A DNA stretch of 36,439 bases from Bacteroidales bacterium (GTDB taxonomy: Bacteria; Bacteroidota; Bacteroidia; Bacteroidales; UBA10428): positions 1 to 36,439 of the forward strand of contig JAFGPL010000072.1 of the NCBI GenBank assembly GCA_016936215.1, given 5' to 3'. A program made the translations under genes and the position numbers. Below are positions 1 through 8,281 of the stretch, piece by piece. The notes below the pieces were generated by a model. It did not search any database. It saw only the letters and a program-made list of their open reading frames with translations, and was not told the origin of the DNA. Position 1 is the first letter of the stretch, and the number at the start of each line of letters is the position of its first letter.

Positions 1-180
1 TGTCCGATTAAATTTAATAATGTTTATATTTCGTGCCTACGGCACTGTGAAATAAATATACAATTGCCTGTTCTATAAATATTTTGTGCCTACGGTACTT
101 ATTTTCAGCCTCGTTAGAGGCGAAATATTTATAGCATAATTTCATGATGATAATTTGAGCCCCGTAGGTGGCGTAATATC
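1..180. repeat. Cluster of REP-like palindromic modules
   Basis: Four short hairpins occur in 180 bases. Two share the core GTGCCTACGG (about 33-46 and 86-98; the first is a perfect GTGCC-TAC-GGCAC stem). A third is CCTC-GTTA-GAGG (109-120) and a fourth is GCCCCGTAGGTGGC (about 159-172). Hairpins two and three are enclosed by an outer inverted repeat, CTATAAATATTT at 73-84 and AAATATTTATAG at 123-134, so the pair could fold as a branched structure. This is seen directly. That it belongs to a family repeated through the genome and moved by a REP-associated transposase is inferred from its form. Confidence 0.6.
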
Positions 181-469
181 ATTAAACCTTTTTATTTCAG
201 AGGATTTATAATTTGAAAAATATTTTAGTCGGTCAGTAGTGATTGTTTTTAAGGACCGGGGGGACCCTCACCACGATAGAATTTTTATGCTTATTAATGA
301 TTGGTATTTCGCTGGTTTGAAAAAAACTTACATTTTACAATTGAAACTTTATGCATTTGTACTGGTTCTTAACAGGTTTGCAATTGCAAAAATGTTTAGA
401 ACCAGTTATACGCGGAAGAACCAGGTTTAAATTTTTTACAAACCTGAGTTCTTTCGGTATAAAAACCGG
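181..469. other. Non-coding stretch with nested inverted repeat
   Basis: No credible gene is seen. It holds a nested palindrome at 361-406: outer arms ACTGGTTCT (361-369) and AGAACCAGT (398-406) around the perfect 14-base palindrome TTTGCAATTGCAAA (377-390). A second hairpin has arms CAGGTTT (422-428) and AAACCTG (440-446). Both lie just past the stop of the minus-strand gene ending at 470, so they may form its 3' end structure. No clear T-run follows on the minus strand, so termination is only a possibility. Confidence 0.4.
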
Positions 470-3034
470 TTATTTTACAGTAAATGTAATGTTTTTGGTA
501 AACCGGTTTCCCTTGCTGTCCATTACCGTAAATGTGCAAATGTAACTGCCTTGTATATCGGAAGTGTAAAAAGAAATATTTTCTGTTGAATTTGATGCAA
601 GATTGAGTTCCGGTTTCCAGAGTAACGTTGTCCTGCTGTCAAAACCGGGAATATTATCAATGGAATAATCGGGGCTGTAAAATTCATGATCGAGCATGAG
701 AATATCTTTCTGAATTTCGTGCATAGTCCCAAGGCTTGTGCTTTCATCGCTCCTTAAAGTAAAGAGCTCAATAACGCCCATACTGTTACGCGCAGAATAA
801 CGCTGAATATCAGCGGGTGATGTTGAAATAGAAATATCCCTTATATCTTTCGGTGAAATGCTGTTGAGAATATCTGCACTGGTACCGAGTGCAATACCGT
901 CAACAACTATCAGCGCACCATGCTGGGTGCCGGCAGAATTTTCATGACCGATGAAAACAATTTCGCCGTTTACCAGCTTGTAACTTTTCATTTCAGATAT
1001 AATATCTGCAACACTTTGATAGAGCGAATATTTTTTATAATTATAGCCTTTTCCTGTATACGCTTTTTTTCTCTTTTCTTTACCGTGACTATATTTACCT
1101 GAATATAAGAGCAATGGATTTTTGTACTTTATAAGGTCCAGTAATTGTTCAAATTGCCATTCTTCTTTGTTTGTATATGAGTTAGTAGTAATATTCTCTG
1201 AATAAAGATCATAGATGCTGTAGTTTTCAATTGACCTGCCGGTTTCATCAGCAATGGCAACATTGAGCAGGTCGTAATTGATTATCCTGTTATCGAATTT
1301 TACATTGAAAATGCCCCTTACATCTGAGGATGCCTGAAATATGCGCAGATCAGGGGTATGAATGATTTTCACTTTTGCATTTTCCAGTGGGTTGTTCTTC
1401 TTGTCAACAACCTGGCCGGTGATGCCATCCTGGTTGTAATAGGGCAGTGAATATTTATAGCCGTAATTGTATAATCCAGACAGGGGAAGAGATTTCACGG
1501 TATGTGTGAGCATAATCAGGTCTAAATTTTCATCGGTTAAAGATTGACTGAAATATGCGGGTTTCGCCTCTTTTAGCCAGATATAATAATGAAGATAATC
1601 TTGCAACGAAATCTCCGAACTGCTGATCCGATTGCTTTTGCATACAGATATTGTTGTGGAAATATTTAATGCTGAAGGGTTTTTCAGTTCAATAAATACC
1701 TTTTCTTTTTTCCCATAGGTGTCTTTCAGAAGATTAACCTCTAATGTTTTTTCAGGTTTTTGTGCTGGTGCAGCAATATTCCTTGAAGCAATAATATTTG
1801 CCGAATCATCAAGAAGGGTGCATTTTATGATGCCTTCTGTAAATAATCCCAAAGGTGCCTTGATGCGCTGAGAACCTGAAAATTCGGTACCAGCAGCCCA
1901 AACGATTTTGCCGTTTTGCTCAAGCACAATGGTTGCTTTGGTTAAGTTTTTATCATCGGCAGTTTGTAATAAAAATGAGATATCTTCCTTATTATTTCCG
2001 GAATAATTCAAAAGAATTTCACCTGAAGATACTTCAGGCAGGGGATAGAATACATTTTCGGTTACCGGTTTAATGATCCGGAACCTGTAACGATGATTCC
2101 CGGGCTTGAATGTGAACACTCCCAGGCCCAAATAGCTGCTGCGAACCCTGTTAATCTGCTTACCGGTCTCATCCATCAGGAAACCTTCGATATCTACCGG
2201 GAAGCCATAACTGTCTATTGCTTTGAAGGCTACCTTGTTCTCATATCCTGCAATGAGTTTTCCGCCTTCGGGGAGAAACTGAATTTCAATATTTTTTCTT
2301 CTAACCGGCAGGAGTTCAACAAATGTTTCTGATTTCTTTTTATGTTTTACAGTAAACTCTATCCATAACAGATCGGAATCTGTTTCAGGGGGAAGTTCAA
2401 AACTTATACTGCAATTACCGTTTTCATCGGTTTGAGATCGCCCGTGATAAATAATCCTTTTTTGTGAACGGCATATAAATGAAAATTTTGTATTGGGCAA
2501 AGGATTTTTGTCAGGAGATGAGAGTTTTACACTGGCCATTATATCGCTTCCGGGGTAGTAAAGATACTCGGGAAACGATACAGAAAGGTTAAAATGTCGG
2601 TCAATATTTTTGCTGATAATAATTTCCCGGCAGAATGCACTGTTCACTGGCAGGTTTTTCATCCAGCCCGTGTAACCAATCAGCCGGTATTTTCCCTCGG
2701 TAAGGTATGCCGGCAGCATCAGGTAGCCTTTCGATTCATTATCAATCAAAGGGTAACGCAGGTTTAGCACTTGTTTGCCAAAAACATCCAAAAGTTTAAT
2801 GTTCAGGTCGCTGCCTAATTCTTTGCCGTTGAGCGTATTTTCGGCTATTGCCCTGAACCAGAGCTCTTCGCCCGGCTTATAAAATGTTTTGTCGGTAATT
2901 AGGTATACATGTTCCGAAGGGAAAGCCCTGTTATATTTTTCTGCATTTTCAACGAGCACTTCCGGTAAGCCGGTCTCATTTTTTTGACCTGATATGAGTA
3001 TAACCAGCAGAAATGTTGAAATAAAATATTTCAT
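470..3034 (-). CDS. Exported macroglobulin-like (MG2) protein with TonB plug-like segment, no beta-barrel
   Basis: This is an 854-residue exported protein with a hydrophobic signal sequence at about 2-16. Residues 42-140 read as an MG2-type macroglobulin domain (VYLITDKTFYKPGEELWFRA). Residues 250-300 carry the FLPEGGKLIAGYENKVAFKA block typical of Bacteroidota MG2/TonB-plug proteins. Residues 537-585 form a carboxypeptidase-regulatory beta-sandwich (GITGQVVDKKNNPLENAKVK). Residues 704-760 resemble the TonB receptor plug (LIVVDGIALG, then MGVIELFT). The plug is followed by only about 95 residues, ending in a beta-rich block (LLWKPELNL onward) shared with the 582-residue protein at 9082-10830. 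There is therefore no room for a 22-strand barrel. It is the last gene of the sigma/anti-sigma operon, 11 bases after its neighbour. A role in surface sensing or envelope assembly is inferred; the ligand is unknown. Confidence 0.75.
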   Translation of the reverse strand: MKYFISTFLLVILISGQKNETGLPEVLVENAEKYNRAFPSEHVYLITDKTFYKPGEELWFRAIAENTLNGKELGSDLNIKLLDVFGKQVLNLRYPLIDNESKGYLMLPAYLTEGKYRLIGYTGWMKNLPVNSAFCREIIISKNIDRHFNLSVSFPEYLYYPGSDIMASVKLSSPDKNPLPNTKFSFICRSQKRIIYHGRSQTDENGNCSISFELPPETDSDLLWIEFTVKHKKKSETFVELLPVRRKNIEIQFLPEGGKLIAGYENKVAFKAIDSYGFPVDIEGFLMDETGKQINRVRSSYLGLGVFTFKPGNHRYRFRIIKPVTENVFYPLPEVSSGEILLNYSGNNKEDISFLLQTADDKNLTKATIVLEQNGKIVWAAGTEFSGSQRIKAPLGLFTEGIIKCTLLDDSANIIASRNIAAPAQKPEKTLEVNLLKDTYGKKEKVFIELKNPSALNISTTISVCKSNRISSSEISLQDYLHYYIWLKEAKPAYFSQSLTDENLDLIMLTHTVKSLPLSGLYNYGYKYSLPYYNQDGITGQVVDKKNNPLENAKVKIIHTPDLRIFQASSDVRGIFNVKFDNRIINYDLLNVAIADETGRSIENYSIYDLYSENITTNSYTNKEEWQFEQLLDLIKYKNPLLLYSGKYSHGKEKRKKAYTGKGYNYKKYSLYQSVADIISEMKSYKLVNGEIVFIGHENSAGTQHGALIVVDGIALGTSADILNSISPKDIRDISISTSPADIQRYSARNSMGVIELFTLRSDESTSLGTMHEIQKDILMLDHEFYSPDYSIDNIPGFDSRTTLLWKPELNLASNSTENISFYTSDIQGSYICTFTVMDSKGNRFTKNITFTVK

Positions 3035-3045
3035 GAAATTGAAAA

Positions 3046-4599
3046 TTACTGTTCCTGGGTCCTTGCCACAGGAGCAACAGGTATGATATCGGGCCCCGGC
3101 TTTTTATTAAGCTTCAGTATGGTTTCAAGTAAAGGTTCATCGGGCAGGATGATATTCTCCTCGCCCCAAAAGTTTTCATCTGTATCTGCAAGTTGTTTCA
3201 CGAGGATATCATTGGGTTTGGATATTTCATCTGCCTTAAACCGCTGTACCGGGTGGCTGACTTTCTCTGTGATTACAAATTCAGATACCGACGTGAAGGT
3301 GGCTGAAAGGTCACGCCTGTTTTTGCGTTTGTTGATATTACGTTTCACAAAAATTCCCACTTCGCTGCGAACATAGTCAAGGTTCCATTTTTCGTTAATC
3401 TTGCGATAGTTTACATAGTATTTTGCAAACAATGTTTTAACTTTCAGGTCAAGCGGGCTTTTTACCACGTACATATTATGCGCATAACCAATGCCTTTGG
3501 GACTTATCTCGAATTCTGCCTTAACGATTGCATACGATTCTTTATCAATAAATAGGCTGCCTTTATACATCGGAAACTGAACGCCGTCCCGCTGGTCGAA
3601 CCTGATAATATAAACCGGTGTGCCACGGTATTTTGATATGGCATCGAGGTGATAGTCATAAAACTCAAAATTTTCTTTATCAAGAAAACTCACACCGTTT
3701 TTTATTACATCCAGTTTGAAATTGTTATACAATCCTCCCTGTACGATGTAATTGATGTATTCCTGCGACTTAACATTTGAGCCTTTCCGGCCCTTTTCTA
3801 TTTTAACCTGATCGGCACGCGGGGAAAGGTAAGATTCCTTATAGACTTTAACCATCGCTTCAGACAATGCAATATAACGGTTATCCTGACGGGTTGATTC
3901 CCTGAAAAAAGCCGTTAGGAGCGAAGGTGTAACATCGTAGTTATGTGAAATGTTTTCCAGGGCTTTTTCTATTATTTCCAAAGGTTTCACGGGTTTTACC
4001 CATACTTCTTTGATTTCATGTTCCTCTGGCTTAAGGGCAATATCAATACCAAACGAATCTGCCAGTGCGATCGGAATTTTTTCTGCCTGGTAACCAATAA
4101 ATGTAATACAAATTGTATCGGTGGAATGTATCTTTTTAAGGTTGAGTGCAAAATTTCCTTCAGCATTTGAGATGGTGCCAACACTACGGTCCATTAAAAA
4201 AATATTGGCAAACTGCACGGGTTCTCTCGATTGTGCGTCAATAATCTTTCCTCTGATGCGGTAGTTTTTTTGATTGCCCTGGAAAGTGGACGGGATGAGA
4301 AGCACCTTATCGTTTTTGGCATAATACTTTACATTTTCATCTGCAAACATCTGGTCGAGGTAATCCCTAACAGTAAGTTTGTTGCCGGTGAGTGTGACTT
4401 TTTTCGAGAGATGTATCCTGGAACTGTATGTAAAAGTAAAACCGCCACGGGAACTTAGCTCGTTGAGCAGGGTTTCCACAGTACCCGATTTTTGCGAAAT
4501 CTTAACCTTTTTATCGAGAAGTGTTTTTTGGGCTGATGTAAGGCATGGTGGCAATAAGAACACCAGTAAAAGCAGATATCTTGCAAAGATTTGCCCCAT
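3046..4599 (-). CDS. Exported STN-domain and carboxypeptidase-regulatory-domain protein
   Basis: This is a 517-residue protein with a signal peptide ending near SAQ (residues 1-24). Residues 30-102 form an STN domain (KKVKISQKSGTVETLLNELS), the module by which TonB-dependent transducers contact FecR. Residues about 112-190 form a carboxypeptidase-regulatory-like domain (RIRGKIIDAQSREPVQFANI, with IGYQAEKIPI). The remaining 300 residues include a beta-rich segment (VYIIRFDQRD, then GSLFIDKESYAIVKAEFE) reminiscent of DUF5686 or LolA-like folds. No plug and no barrel are present. It follows FecR by 46 bases and precedes the plug-bearing protein by 11 bases, so it is probably cotranscribed. I infer that it supplies the STN signalling domain to the FecR at 4646-5644. 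The function of the C-terminal part is not recognised. Confidence 0.75.
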   Translation of the reverse strand: MGQIFARYLLLLVFLLPPCLTSAQKTLLDKKVKISQKSGTVETLLNELSSRGGFTFTYSSRIHLSKKVTLTGNKLTVRDYLDQMFADENVKYYAKNDKVLLIPSTFQGNQKNYRIRGKIIDAQSREPVQFANIFLMDRSVGTISNAEGNFALNLKKIHSTDTICITFIGYQAEKIPIALADSFGIDIALKPEEHEIKEVWVKPVKPLEIIEKALENISHNYDVTPSLLTAFFRESTRQDNRYIALSEAMVKVYKESYLSPRADQVKIEKGRKGSNVKSQEYINYIVQGGLYNNFKLDVIKNGVSFLDKENFEFYDYHLDAISKYRGTPVYIIRFDQRDGVQFPMYKGSLFIDKESYAIVKAEFEISPKGIGYAHNMYVVKSPLDLKVKTLFAKYYVNYRKINEKWNLDYVRSEVGIFVKRNINKRKNRRDLSATFTSVSEFVITEKVSHPVQRFKADEISKPNDILVKQLADTDENFWGEENIILPDEPLLETILKLNKKPGPDIIPVAPVARTQEQ

Positions 4600-4645
4600 G
4601 AGTTAAGGTTTTCGGTTTAGTTAAGCAGAGAGAACACTAATTTAG

Positions 4646-5644
4646 TTATTTTCTTACAATTATATAGTCTTGTCCATGCTCAATTTTTATCGCTGTTGTC
4701 ATTTCTATTTCTTTCAGGATTTCATTCAGGGGTTGGTTCTCAAATACCCCTGTAATGCTGTCCTTCAGGTTGATATTCAGAATAAGTTTTTTATCAAAAT
4801 AATTTGCCAGGGTGCTTAAAACATCCGCTGTGGGTGTTTTAAAGAACTCGAACCGTCCTGTTTTCCAGGAAAGAAAATTCAGGTCGCTGTTTTCACCATA
4901 AATTATTTTTTTGGTTGCATACTCGAAAGAAGCAGTCTGGTTTCTGATAAGCTGTACCTGGTTTTTCCTGTTTTTTGTTTCATAGACCGAAACCCTGCCC
5001 GAAACCACTGTAACCTTTAGTGCACATGTGTCTTCTTTTACATTGAAACTGGTACCCAGAACCTGGATGGTGGTATTGCCTGTTCTGATGACAAAAGGCA
5101 GGCTGGCGTTTTTTGATACATCAAAAAAAGCTTCCCCGCTGAAAAACAGTTCACGGTTGTTCTTATTGAACCTGTTATTGTAACGTAATGCAGAGTTTTT
5201 ATTTAAGGTAATCAAAGATCCGTCAGGCAGCGTTACTTCACGACTGTTGGCATCGGTGGTTACTACTATGGATTCGTGCCCTGACATCAAAGAGGTGACC
5301 TTATGCAATCCAAATGCCAGTCCTGCAGCAATAATAATGATTATTGCCGCACGATAAAGCATGGTTGTGAGCGGCAGTTTTCTGGTACGTTGTTTAAGCC
5401 GGGGTTTAAGCCGTGAACTTACTGTTGCCCAGTCGGCAACGGTATCCAGCATTTTATATTTTTTGAGTGCTGAAGAGGTTTCCCATATTTTTCTTACCTG
5501 CTCAAATTCTCTCCCGGTAACATTTCCCGATTCTTCATCGGATAGAAAATCATCTTTCTCTTTATCACTTAACTCGTTGGAAAGAAATCTTACAATTTTT
5601 TCAAAATCCATTTGAGAAGTTTTTGATGTTCGTTTATAAGACAT
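4646..5644 (-). CDS. FecR-family anti-sigma factor
   Basis: This is a 332-residue inner-membrane anti-sigma regulator. The N-terminal 90 residues are cytoplasmic and charged. One membrane segment lies at about 93-113 (YRAAIIIIIAAGLAFGLH). The periplasmic FecR domain starts around 130 with VTTDANSREVTLPDGSLITL and continues through FSGEAFFDVSKN and the VLGTSFNV motif. A C-terminal DUF4974-like region (about 265-332, TPTADVLSTLANYFDKKL) resembles an STN fold and is the usual contact site for the receptor's signalling domain. It sits 23 bases after the sigma gene, the standard sigma/anti-sigma pairing. Known family role: it holds or activates its sigma factor according to a signal relayed from the outer membrane. 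Confidence 0.93.
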   Translation of the reverse strand: MSYKRTSKTSQMDFEKIVRFLSNELSDKEKDDFLSDEESGNVTGREFEQVRKIWETSSALKKYKMLDTVADWATVSSRLKPRLKQRTRKLPLTTMLYRAAIIIIIAAGLAFGLHKVTSLMSGHESIVVTTDANSREVTLPDGSLITLNKNSALRYNNRFNKNNRELFFSGEAFFDVSKNASLPFVIRTGNTTIQVLGTSFNVKEDTCALKVTVVSGRVSVYETKNRKNQVQLIRNQTASFEYATKKIIYGENSDLNFLSWKTGRFEFFKTPTADVLSTLANYFDKKLILNINLKDSITGVFENQPLNEILKEIEMTTAIKIEHGQDYIIVRK

Positions 5645-5667
5645 TTAAGTAGATTTAAACACGTATT

Positions 5668-6240
5668 TTATAAAGCCATTAAAAAACAAGCCAAAACAAG
5701 CATCTTTGGATAAATATTACCGCGCAATATCTTCAGCGCTTTGCTAATCTGGGTTTCGACTGTTCTTTTCGAGAGGTTTAGCGTTTCTGCAATGTCGCTG
5801 TTGGTCATGCCATCAAACCTGTTCATTTTAAAAATTTTCCTGCATTGCCCTGGTAATTTTTCAATTTCGGTATAAATTTTATGTTCCAGTTCAGAAACGT
5901 TCATTTCCTCTTCAGAAAAGGTATATTGTTCTTCACTCTGGTTTTTTATCACCTGGTGATGGTGTTCCCTCACGGCAACCTGGTTAATATGATTAATACA
6001 ACTATTATACACCGACCGGTAAAGGTAAGATTTGAAATTGGTTTCAATATGAAGGTTAAACCTGCGTTCGTAAAGCTTGACAAATAAATCCTGTACTATT
6101 TCCCTTGCAATTTCAAGATCGTGTACATATTTGTTTGCAAAAAAGGTCAGCCTTGCATAATAATCGTAAAATACTGATTTATAAAAATTTTCGTCTCCTG
6201 ACTGAAGCTTTCTGATGATTATGTCGAGTTCTCCGGACAA
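5668..6240 (-). CDS. ECF-type RNA polymerase sigma-70 factor (FecI-like)
   Basis: This 190-residue sigma factor has region 2 at about 20-90 (FYDYYARLTFFANKYVHD, then EIVQDLFVKLYERR) and region 4 at about 125-178 (IEKLPGQCRKIFKMNRFDG, then the helix-turn-helix NSDIAETLNLSKRTVETQIS). These are the two regions that bind the -10 and -35 elements. The open frame has no ATG near its start: the first usable codon is TTG at 6240-6238, an in-frame stop lies 15 bases further upstream, and region 2 leaves no room for a later start. TTG is therefore the likely start. It leads a four-gene operon with FecR, and its likely targets are this operon and possibly the TonB receptor operon at 9-15 kb. Confidence 0.92.
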   Translation of the reverse strand: MSGELDIIIRKLQSGDENFYKSVFYDYYARLTFFANKYVHDLEIAREIVQDLFVKLYERRFNLHIETNFKSYLYRSVYNSCINHINQVAVREHHHQVIKNQSEEQYTFSEEEMNVSELEHKIYTEIEKLPGQCRKIFKMNRFDGMTNSDIAETLNLSKRTVETQISKALKILRGNIYPKMLVLACFLMAL

Positions 6241-6344
6241 TGTGCTGGGTTTTTATGAAAAGTGTTAAAATTAGTAATTTTATCTGTTTAAGGCAAAAAA
6301 GTAGGGCGGTTCTGTTACCGGTTCATTTTTTATTAAAAAGGTTT

Positions 6345-6375
6345 TTTGGATAATACATTGAATAGCTTAACTTAG
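6345..6375 (+). promoter_or_regulatory. Possible Bacteroidota promoter for glucuronokinase operon
   Basis: TTTG at 6345-6348 is followed, after 19 bases, by TAACTTAG at 6368-6375. That is seven of eight positions' agreement with TAnnTTTG when the two free bases are counted. It lies 23 bases before the ATG at 6399. Support is moderate, by pattern only. Confidence 0.4.
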
Positions 6376-6398
6376 CGACAAAAGTTTTTTTAACTGAT

Positions 6399-7394
6399 AT
6401 GATAATTGAATCGAGGGCCTATGCCCGTGCAGGACTGTTAGGTAATCCGTCTGACGGTTATTATGGGAAGACCATATCCATCATTATAAGAAATTTCGGC
6501 ACTATCGTTACCCTTTACGAAACACCCGAACTGGTTATTGAACAGCAAGATGAGGACCGGAACCGTTTCAGGAATATTCATCAGTTGGTTGAAACAGTGA
6601 ACTTAACCGGATATTACGGGGGCGACCGTTTGATTAAAGCCACTATTAAAAAGTTTTACGAGTATTGCGGTGCCAACGGCATAAAGCTTAACAATAAAAA
6701 CTTCACTATTCGTTTTCAGTCATCCATACCACGGCAGGTGGGGCTGGCCGGTTCAAGCGCGATTGTTACCGCTACAATCAGGTCTTTGATGAAGTTTAAC
6801 AATGTAGAGATTCCATTGGAAATCCTGCCTTCGCTAATCCTTTCGGTCGAGACCGAAGAACTGGGCATTAATGCGGGATTACAGGACCGCGTAATCCAGG
6901 TATATGAAGGTTGTGTTTACATGGATTTCAATAAATCTTACCTTGAGAAAAACCAGCATGGAATATACGAAAGACTGGATGCCCATAAATTGCCAAAGCT
7001 TTACCTCGCCTATAAAACACAACTCGGAAAGGTATCGGGTAAGGTACTGAATACGATCAGGCAGCGGTACGATGCCGGCGACCAGGAGGTACACGATACC
7101 CTCGCCGAAATTGCCGGTCTCGCGGAGCAGGGCAAAAAAGCCATTGCAAATAAAGATTATGAATTGTTACATACCCTTATTGACCGTAATTTCGACCTCA
7201 GGTGTAAAATCATGAATATTTCCGAAAGTAATATCCAGATGGTGCAGGCAGCAAGAAGCTGCGGGGCCTCTGCCAAATTTTCGGGCTCGGGCGGCGCAAT
7301 TATCGGCATGTACAACGATGATGAAATGCTGCGCAAACTCATCGTTACACTAAATAAAATTAATGCAAGAGTAATCAAACCATACATACTGTAA
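6399..7394 (+). CDS. GHMP-family sugar kinase, probable glucuronokinase
   Basis: This 331-residue kinase would convert glucuronate plus ATP to glucuronate 1-phosphate. Residues 7-28 (AYARAGLLGNPSDGYYGKTI) match the N-terminal signature of plant glucuronokinases as I remember it. The GHMP phosphate-binding motif PRQVGLAGSSAIV is at 111-123. The block ELGINAGLQDRVIQVYEG lies near 153-170, and the third GHMP motif (AKFSGSGGAIIG) near 293-304. Similarity to the Arabidopsis enzyme extends through GYYGG and the RQRYDAGD-like segment, which makes it a better fit than mevalonate, galacto- or heptose kinases. Its stop is two bases before galU, whose product could uridylylate the sugar 1-phosphate. The substrate is inferred from sequence and context and has not been shown. 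Galacturonate or another uronic acid remains possible. Confidence 0.78.
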   Translation: MIIESRAYARAGLLGNPSDGYYGKTISIIIRNFGTIVTLYETPELVIEQQDEDRNRFRNIHQLVETVNLTGYYGGDRLIKATIKKFYEYCGANGIKLNNKNFTIRFQSSIPRQVGLAGSSAIVTATIRSLMKFNNVEIPLEILPSLILSVETEELGINAGLQDRVIQVYEGCVYMDFNKSYLEKNQHGIYERLDAHKLPKLYLAYKTQLGKVSGKVLNTIRQRYDAGDQEVHDTLAEIAGLAEQGKKAIANKDYELLHTLIDRNFDLRCKIMNISESNIQMVQAARSCGASAKFSGSGGAIIGMYNDDEMLRKLIVTLNKINARVIKPYIL

Positions 7395-7396
7395 AA

Positions 7397-8269
7397 ATGA
7401 TCAAGAAAGCTGTTATTCCCGCTGCAGGCCTTGGCACAAGGTTTCTGCCCGCAACCAAGGCACAACCCAAAGAGATGCTTCCGATTATTGACACCCCGGT
7501 GATACAATATGTTGTACAGGAGTGTGTTGACTCAGGAATCGAAGACATACTTATAATTTCGGGAAAAGGTAAAAGGTCTATTGAAGACCATTTCGACCGT
7601 AATATAGAACTTGAATCTAAAATCCAGGAGAAGGAGGATGAAGAGATATACATGCACATGAAGCATATCGAAAACATGGCCAATATTCATTTTATCAGGC
7701 AAAAAGAATTGAATGGCCTTGGTGACGCGATCTATCATGCCCGTTTTCACTGCGGTTCGGAACCTTTTGCCGTGTTGCTCGGCGACACCATTATTGACTC
7801 GGTTATTCCGGTCACCCAACAGCTTATTGATACCTTCGAGCAATATAAACAAACAGTGATTGCCGTTGAAACGGTGCCAAAAGATAAAGTCTCGAGATAT
7901 GGCATAGTGGGCGGTGATAAAATAAGCGATAAGCTTATGCAGTTGAATGAACTGATTGAAAAACCCGAGGCAAGCAAGGCCCCTTCTAACCTGGCTATTG
8001 CCGGCAGGTACATACTTACACCCGAGATTTTCCAGGCCCTTGAGAATACACCGAGGGGCAAGGGGAACGAAATTCAGCTTACAGACGCCCTGAAGTTGTT
8101 GCTGAAAAGGGAAAACATGATAGCCCAGACCATTGAAGGCAAAAGGCACGATATTGGAAATAAGCTCGATTTTCTAAAAACCACCATCGAATTTGCCCTT
8201 AAAAGAAAGGAATTTTCTTCACCTTTACGAAAATTTTTGGAAGACATCCTGAAAAACGGTAAAAAGTGA
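7397..8269 (+). CDS. galU: UTP--glucose-1-phosphate uridylyltransferase
   Basis: This 290-residue nucleotidyltransferase makes UDP-glucose and pyrophosphate from glucose 1-phosphate and UTP in the cytoplasm. The nucleotide-binding signature AAGLGTRFLPATKAQPKEML is at residues 8-27. It is followed by IDTPVIQYVVQE, the central LLGDTIID (near 127-134), VPKDKVSRYGIVGG, and the sugar-binding region LIEKPEASKAPSNLAIAGRY. Length and order of motifs are normal for bacterial GalU. It starts two bases after the glucuronokinase stop, so the two are almost certainly translated from one message. This suggests it may also accept glucuronate 1-phosphate, which is an inference. Confidence 0.95.
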   Translation: MIKKAVIPAAGLGTRFLPATKAQPKEMLPIIDTPVIQYVVQECVDSGIEDILIISGKGKRSIEDHFDRNIELESKIQEKEDEEIYMHMKHIENMANIHFIRQKELNGLGDAIYHARFHCGSEPFAVLLGDTIIDSVIPVTQQLIDTFEQYKQTVIAVETVPKDKVSRYGIVGGDKISDKLMQLNELIEKPEASKAPSNLAIAGRYILTPEIFQALENTPRGKGNEIQLTDALKLLLKRENMIAQTIEGKRHDIGNKLDFLKTTIEFALKRKEFSSPLRKFLEDILKNGKK

Positions 8270-8281
8270 GTTTGAAAGTCT

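Noticed and set aside
239-430. Plus-strand frame of 63 codons
   Set aside because: It starts at GTG, resembles no family, has no promoter or start signal, and overlaps an inverted repeat.
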